From: Streptomyces uncialis
GTDB lineage: Bacteria; Actinomycetota; Actinomycetes; Streptomycetales; Streptomycetaceae
Direction of reading: 5' to 3'
Assembly (NCBI RefSeq): GCF_001905345.1
Contig: NZ_LFBV01000012.1
Location: 1 to 64,000, forward strand
Length of the DNA: 64,000 nt
The notes under the pieces are model-generated. The model did not search any database. It was given only the letters and a program-made list of their open reading frames with translations, and was not told where the DNA came from. Below are positions 59,870-64,000 of this stretch, piece after piece (within the stretch, counting starts at the first letter, position 1; each line of letters starts with the position of its first letter). Both the position numbers and the translations under genes were made by a program.

Positions 59870-61039
59870 CTACTTGTCGATGTCCCCGACGACGAAGAAC
59901 AGCGACCCCAGGATGGCCACCATGTCCGCCACCAGGGTGCCCGGCAGCAGTTCCGCCAGGGCCTGGATGTTGTTGTACGACGCGGAGCGCAGCTTCAGCC
60001 GGTACGGGGTCTTCTCCCCCTTCGACACCAGGTAGTAGCCGTTGATACCGAGCGGGTTCTCGGTCCACGCGTACGTGTGCCCCTCGGGCGCCTTGAGCAC
60101 CTTGGGCAGCCGCTGGTTGACCGGGCCGGGCGGCAGCTCCACGATCCGGTCGAGACAGGCGTCGGCGAGGTCGAGGGCGTTGTGGGTCTGGTCCAGCAGG
60201 CACTCGAAGCGGGCCAGGCAGTCGCCCTCCTCGCGCGTGACGACCCGCAGGACGTCACCCAGCTCCCCGTACGCCAGATAGGGCTCGTCCCGGCGCAGGT
60301 CGAAGTCGACGCCCGACGCGCGCGCGATGGGGCCGCTCACCCCGTACGCGTGCACCGCCTCCGGAGTGAGGACGCCGACGCCCCGGGTGCGTCCCCGGAA
60401 GATCTCGTTGCCGAGCACCAGCCGGTCGTACACGTCCATCCGGGACCGCACCGACGCGACGGCCTCCCGCGCGCGGGACGTCCACCCGGCGGGCACGTCC
60501 TCCTTGAGGCCGCCGACCCGGTTGAACATGTAGTGCATCCGGCCGCCGGAGACCTCCTCCATGACGGTCTGGAGCTCCTCGCGCTCCCGGAAGGCGTGGA
60601 ACACCGGGGTGATCCCGCCCAGCTCCAGCGGGTACGAACCCAGGAACATCAGATGGTTCAGCACCCGGTTCAGCTCGGCGAGCAGCGTACGGGTCCACAC
60701 CGCGCGCTCGGGGACCTCCATCCCGAGCATGCGCTCCACCGCGATGACGACGCCCAGCTCGTTGGAGAAAGCGGACAGCCAGTCGTGGCGGTTGGCCAGC
60801 ATCACGATCTGGCGGTAGTCACGCGCCTCGAAGAGTTTCTCCGCGCCCCGGTGCATGTACCCGACGACCGGCTCGGCGTGCCGGATCACCTCACCGTCCA
60901 GGACCAGCCGCAGCCGCAGCACCCCGTGGGTCGACGGATGCTGGGGACCGATGTTGAGCACCATGTCGGTGCTCTCCGCCGCACCGCCGATACCGACCAC
61001 GGTCTCCGTCGGCCCGGTCACGGGCGTCATGGGTGTCAT
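59870..61039 (-). CDS. nuoD: NADH-quinone oxidoreductase subunit D (orphan copy)
   Basis: 389 aa. 49-kDa-type complex I subunit: MVLNIGPQHPSTHGVLRLRL, GYMHRGAEKLFE, LGSYPLELGGITPVFHAFRE and RLKLRSASYNNIQAL are intact. Slightly shorter than the subunit of the main nuo operon (about 440 aa). No other nuo gene is nearby; streptomycetes carry such a second nuoD (nuoD2) apart from the 14-gene operon. Start ATG 61039 with GGGAGA upstream; ATG 61030 is possible. It is convergent with the NDUFAF7-type methyltransferase gene, a likely functional link. Confidence 0.92.
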   Translation of the reverse strand: MTPMTPVTGPTETVVGIGGAAESTDMVLNIGPQHPSTHGVLRLRLVLDGEVIRHAEPVVGYMHRGAEKLFEARDYRQIVMLANRHDWLSAFSNELGVVIAVERMLGMEVPERAVWTRTLLAELNRVLNHLMFLGSYPLELGGITPVFHAFREREELQTVMEEVSGGRMHYMFNRVGGLKEDVPAGWTSRAREAVASVRSRMDVYDRLVLGNEIFRGRTRGVGVLTPEAVHAYGVSGPIARASGVDFDLRRDEPYLAYGELGDVLRVVTREEGDCLARFECLLDQTHNALDLADACLDRIVELPPGPVNQRLPKVLKAPEGHTYAWTENPLGINGYYLVSKGEKTPYRLKLRSASYNNIQALAELLPGTLVADMVAILGSLFFVVGDIDK

Positions 61040-61070
61040 GCGCACAGTCTCCCTTACGTACGCTTGCGTC

Positions 61071-61595
61071 ATGGATACGGGGAGCGCGGAAGGAACCGGG
61101 GTCGCGGGCCCGGCGGAGGAGACCGCCGGGGGTGAGCCGGTGTGGACGGGGCTGCCGCCCGGACTGCTGCGGATGCGGCGGCTGCTGCTCGTGGTGTGGA
61201 TGGTGCCGCTGGCGGCGGCCACGGGGGTGCTCCTCGGGCTGTTCGCGGGCACCGGCTGGGCCGCCTTCGCCGCGCTGCCGCTGGCGGTGCTGCTGTGGGG
61301 CTGGCCGATGCTGGGCCGCAACTGGCGCTCCTGGCGGTACGCGGAACGCGCCGACGACCTGCTGATCAGCCGGGGTGTGCTCTGGCACGAGCAGACCATC
61401 GTGCCGTACGGGCGGATGCAGCTCGTCGAGGTCACGTCCGGACCCGTCGAGCGGTACTTCGGACTGGCCAGTGTGCAACTGCACACGGCCGCCGCCGCGA
61501 GCGACGCCCGTATCCCCGGGCTGCTGCCCGAGGAAGCGGAACGGCTGCGTGACCGGCTCACCGAGCTGGGCGAGGCACGATCGGCGGGCCTGTGA
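61071..61595 (+). CDS. Bacterial PH-domain membrane protein (YdbS-like)
   Basis: 174 aa. Two TM segments (about 37-58 and 62-82) and a bPH2 domain (ADDLLISRGVLWHEQTIVPY, RMQLVEVTSGPVERYFGLAS). ATG 61071 has TACGCT 6 nt upstream and no Shine-Dalgarno (leaderless candidate). Coupled to the next gene through a GTGA overlap; the pair corresponds to YdbS/YdbT. In Bacillus these contribute to resistance to certain bacteriocins. Confidence 0.88.
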   Translation: MDTGSAEGTGVAGPAEETAGGEPVWTGLPPGLLRMRRLLLVVWMVPLAAATGVLLGLFAGTGWAAFAALPLAVLLWGWPMLGRNWRSWRYAERADDLLISRGVLWHEQTIVPYGRMQLVEVTSGPVERYFGLASVQLHTAAAASDARIPGLLPEEAERLRDRLTELGEARSAGL

Positions 61596-63094
61596 GTGCG
61601 CCGGGGTCCGACGACGGGACCGGGCGGACCGTAGCCGGGGCCACCGGAGCCACCGGGGGCGGGGAAGCCCTCACGACCCCTCCAGGCGGCCCGGAGGCCC
61701 TCGCGGGCGCTCCCGGGAGCCCGGACGGGTCCACGGCCCCCCACCGGACCGTGAAGGCCCCGGACGGGGCCACTACCGGCAACTCCGTGACGGGCGGGGC
61801 GGGCATCGCCGTCGGCGAGCGGCGCCTGCACCCCATAACCCCGCTGCGGCGGGCCTGGGCGCCCATAGCGATCCTCGTCGGATGGGCCGTCCACGACCCC
61901 GACGGCGCCCAGCGCCAAGTCACCTCCCTCGCCACGACGACCCTGCTGCTCGGCCTCGCCGGACTGCTCGTGTCAGCCGCCCTGTACGGCTTCCTGACCT
62001 GGTGGTTCACCTACTTCGCGGTCACCGACACCGAGCTGCGCATCCGTACCGGACTGCTCTTCAGACGCACCGCGCACATCCGCCTCGACCGCATCCAGGC
62101 CGTGGACGTGACCCAGCCGCTGCTCGCCCGGGTCATCGGTGTCTCCAAGCTCAAACTCGACGTCGTCGGCACGGAGAACAAGGACGAGCTGGCGTTCCTC
62201 GGCGCCGACGAGGCCCGCGCGCTGCGCGCCGAACTCCTCGCCCGCGCGGCCGGCTTCGCGCCGGAGACCGCGCACGAGGTCGGAGAGGCACCGGTACGTG
62301 AACTGGTCCGGGTGGCGCCCCGGATGCTGGCCGTCTCCCTGCTGCTGAGCGGTGGGCCCTGGCTGGCGCTGATGGGCGCGGTCGCCGTACCGGCGTTCCT
62401 GTGGTTCCTCACCCACAACGTGTGGACGGTCCTCGCCACCGCGCTCCCCCTCGTGGGCGCCGCGGTCACCAGCAGCGCGGGACGCTTCATCAAGGAGTAC
62501 GACTGGACCGTCGGCGAGTCGCCCGACGGGCTGCGCATCGACCACGGTCTGCTCGACCGGATGCACGAGACGGTGCCGCCCGGCCGGGTGCAGACGGTAC
62601 GCATCGAGGAGCCGCTGATGTGGCGGCGGCGCGACTGGGTGCGGGTCGAGCTGGATGTCGCGGGCTCCACCAACTCCGTGCTGATCCCCGTCGCCCCGCG
62701 CGCGCTTGCCGTCGGCATCATCGCGCGCGTGCTGCCCGGTGTGACCGTCCCCGAGTCGCTGTCCCGGCCGCCGCGCAGGGCACGCTGGTGCGTGCCGCTG
62801 TGGTGGCGTGGCTACGGTTTCGCCGTCACGGACACGGTGTTCGCCTCCCGGCACGGGCTGCTGCGCCGCAGTCTGTCGCTGGTGCCGCACGCGAAGGTGC
62901 AGAGTGTGCGGCTGCTCCAGGGGCCCTGGCAGCGGGTGCACGGGGTGGCCGACGTGCATGTGGAGACCGGGGCGAACAACACGGTTCCCGCGCGGATGCG
63001 GGATCTGGACGAGGCGCGGGCGCTGTTGGCCTCGCAGGCCGAGCGGTCCCGGACGAGCCGGAAGGCCGCCCGCCCGGACCGCTGGATGTCCTGA
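61592..63094 (+). CDS. Bacterial PH-domain membrane protein (YdbT-like, multi-domain)
   Basis: 500 aa. Disordered N-terminus of about 80 residues, then TM pairs and three bPH2-like units: FAVTDTELRIRTGLLFRRT with HIRLDRIQAVDVTQPLL; DGLRIDHGLLDRMHETVPPG with RVQTVRIEEPLMW; and FAVTDTVFASRHGLLRRSLS with AKVQSVRLLQGP. GTG 61592 overlaps the stop of the YdbS-like gene. The two proteins probably form one membrane complex. Confidence 0.88.
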   Translation: MSAPGSDDGTGRTVAGATGATGGGEALTTPPGGPEALAGAPGSPDGSTAPHRTVKAPDGATTGNSVTGGAGIAVGERRLHPITPLRRAWAPIAILVGWAVHDPDGAQRQVTSLATTTLLLGLAGLLVSAALYGFLTWWFTYFAVTDTELRIRTGLLFRRTAHIRLDRIQAVDVTQPLLARVIGVSKLKLDVVGTENKDELAFLGADEARALRAELLARAAGFAPETAHEVGEAPVRELVRVAPRMLAVSLLLSGGPWLALMGAVAVPAFLWFLTHNVWTVLATALPLVGAAVTSSAGRFIKEYDWTVGESPDGLRIDHGLLDRMHETVPPGRVQTVRIEEPLMWRRRDWVRVELDVAGSTNSVLIPVAPRALAVGIIARVLPGVTVPESLSRPPRRARWCVPLWWRGYGFAVTDTVFASRHGLLRRSLSLVPHAKVQSVRLLQGPWQRVHGVADVHVETGANNTVPARMRDLDEARALLASQAERSRTSRKAARPDRWMS

Positions 63095-63523
63095 CGGGCC
63101 GCCTCTTGGCTCGCGCGGGGTTGCTCACGCCGCGGGGTTCCTGTGCGGGGCGTACTTGTTCCCGCACAGGTCGTCCGTGGGTGCGCAGTTCCCCGCGCCC
63201 CTTTGGGGCGCACCCGGCCGGTTCTTCGGGTCGGTGCCGGTCGGGATTCTCCGTCCTCGCAGCCTGAGGACAGCCTCAGGAGGCGCCCCCGAAGGGGCGC
63301 GAGGAACTGCGCACCCGACGAGCGACGGCACAGGAACAAGTGCGCTCAGCCGGACGGACCCAGGGGCGCGGGGAACTGCGCGAGCAACCAAGGACCACCC
63401 GCAGCCGAACGGGAACCGCAAGAGGCGCGACCCCAGGGGCGCGGGGAACTGCGCACCCACGAGCGACCTGTGCAGGGACAAGTAGGCCCACCCGGGAAGA
63501 CCTCAAAAGCGCAAGCGAAGGCG
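63095..63523. repeat. Second cluster of dispersed GGGGCGCGGGGAACTGCGC repeats
   Basis: 429 bp without a gene. Inverted unit at 63183-63202; direct units at 63293-63312 (one change), 63362-63381 and 63435-63454, spaced about 70 bp. The block 63183-63260 is nearly identical to 20336-20413. The GCGCCCCTTTGGGGCGC core can form a hairpin and might also terminate the YdbT-like transcript. Confidence 0.9.
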
Positions 63524-64000
63524 TCACGCCTGGAGGGCCGAGCGGAGTCCCTGGATGTCGATCGGTTCGGTCTCGTCGTGGGCGGTCAGGTCGACGACCT
63601 GCCCCACCCCCGTCACCGCCGCGCCGGACCGCTTGAAGCCCGCCTCCGACTCGGCCTTGTGCAGCGCCAGGGCCTCCTCGCCGACGACATCCGCGAGGTC
63701 CTCGTTCTGCACGGCCTCCAGAGCCGCCGCCTCGGGCTCGCCCTTGGCACCGAAGAAGTCGAAGCCCCCCGGAGCGGGCCGCCGACGGGCGGGAGCGGGC
63801 GGCACCACGGCGGCGGCCGTGGGGACGTTGAAGTGTCCGGCGCTGTCGGCTGCGGCGACCGTACGCGCGTACCCGTCGGCCGCCGGGGCCTTCCCCCGGC
63901 CCTCACCCTCCTTCGCCGGGTGAGCGCCGTCGGGGGTCGCCCGGCCCGCCGCCTTCGGCGCGGGGCTCTCGGAGCCGCCCTGCCGGGGCACGGAACGGTT
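63524..64000 (-). CDS. 3' end of an unidentified gene (cut by window edge)
   Basis: Open reading frame on the minus strand, still open at base 64000, with stop TGA at plus 63524-63526. About 158 residues are visible: Ala/Pro/Gly-rich (RRRPAPGGFDFFGAKGEPEA), with a more regular end (ALHKAESEAGFKRSGAA, VVDLTAHDETEPIDIQGLRS). Third positions are GC-rich as in real genes. Internal Met or GTG codons could also be the start. I do not recognise the family. Confidence 0.5.
   Translation of the reverse strand, partial: NRSVPRQGGSESPAPKAAGRATPDGAHPAKEGEGRGKAPAADGYARTVAAADSAGHFNVPTAAAVVPPAPARRRPAPGGFDFFGAKGEPEAAALEAVQNEDLADVVGEEALALHKAESEAGFKRSGAAVTGVGQVVDLTAHDETEPIDIQGLRSALQA

Overview
The window is chromosomal DNA of a Streptomyces (or very close) actinomycete. 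GC content is very high, third codon positions are almost always G or C, GTG starts are frequent, and neighbouring genes often share GTGA or ATGA stop/start overlaps. The gene order (auxiliary trpS, proC, ilvD, radA-disA, mutY, sigE-cseABC, clpC, lsr2, coaX-nadC-nadB-panC, orphan nuoD) matches, as I remember it, the SCO3334 to SCO3393 stretch of S. coelicolor. Most of the window is therefore core chromosome, with a few accessory or fast-changing inserts.

Left part (1-20 kb). The promoters and leader of an rRNA operon point off the left edge. Divergent from them is a tryptophanyl-tRNA synthetase with an attenuator readable in the DNA: a leader peptide with two adjacent Trp codons and two mutually exclusive hairpins. 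Next come a DJ-1/AraC regulator, a cysteine hydrolase, an ArsR/MFS divergent pair, an acetyltransferase, proC, an ABC-2 exporter with a palindrome over its start codon, a Ser/Thr kinase with a beta-propeller-like exterior, a small SH3 protein, ilvD, a TetR regulator coupled to a TIM-barrel isomerase, and a Ppx/GppA phosphatase.

Middle (20-37 kb). A cluster of dispersed streptomycete repeats is followed by an unusual sigma-like/zinc-finger/membrane/BACON fusion. Then come radA and disA (c-di-AMP synthase) with a 13-bp minisatellite behind disA, a PAP2 phosphatase, and a LuxR-type two-component pair whose kinase ends in an extra membrane-anchored exterior domain. mutY and the sigE-cseA-cseB-cseC cell-envelope stress operon follow, then an M23 peptidase with a long leader.

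Right part (37-64 kb). A single large NACHT NTPase, a candidate antiphage NLR-like protein, sits between the M23 peptidase and clpC; its C-terminal third has visibly different codon usage. After clpC come lsr2, an ArgA-type acetyltransferase and a BlaI-type repressor with its own operator. The NAD/pantothenate operon follows (DUF2520 protein, panC, nadB, nadC, coaX). It is followed by a PLP lyase, a second DUF5937 ArsR regulator with a perfect inverted repeat in front, a second two-component pair, an NDUFAF7-like methyltransferase, an orphan nuoD, two bacterial-PH membrane proteins, a second cluster of the same dispersed repeats and the 3' end of an unidentified gene.

Two themes recur. About ten genes lack a Shine-Dalgarno sequence but have a TANNNT hexamer 6 to 8 nt before the start codon, as expected for leaderless mRNAs. 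Six perfect stems with exactly 5-nt loops mark terminators or the trpS attenuator.
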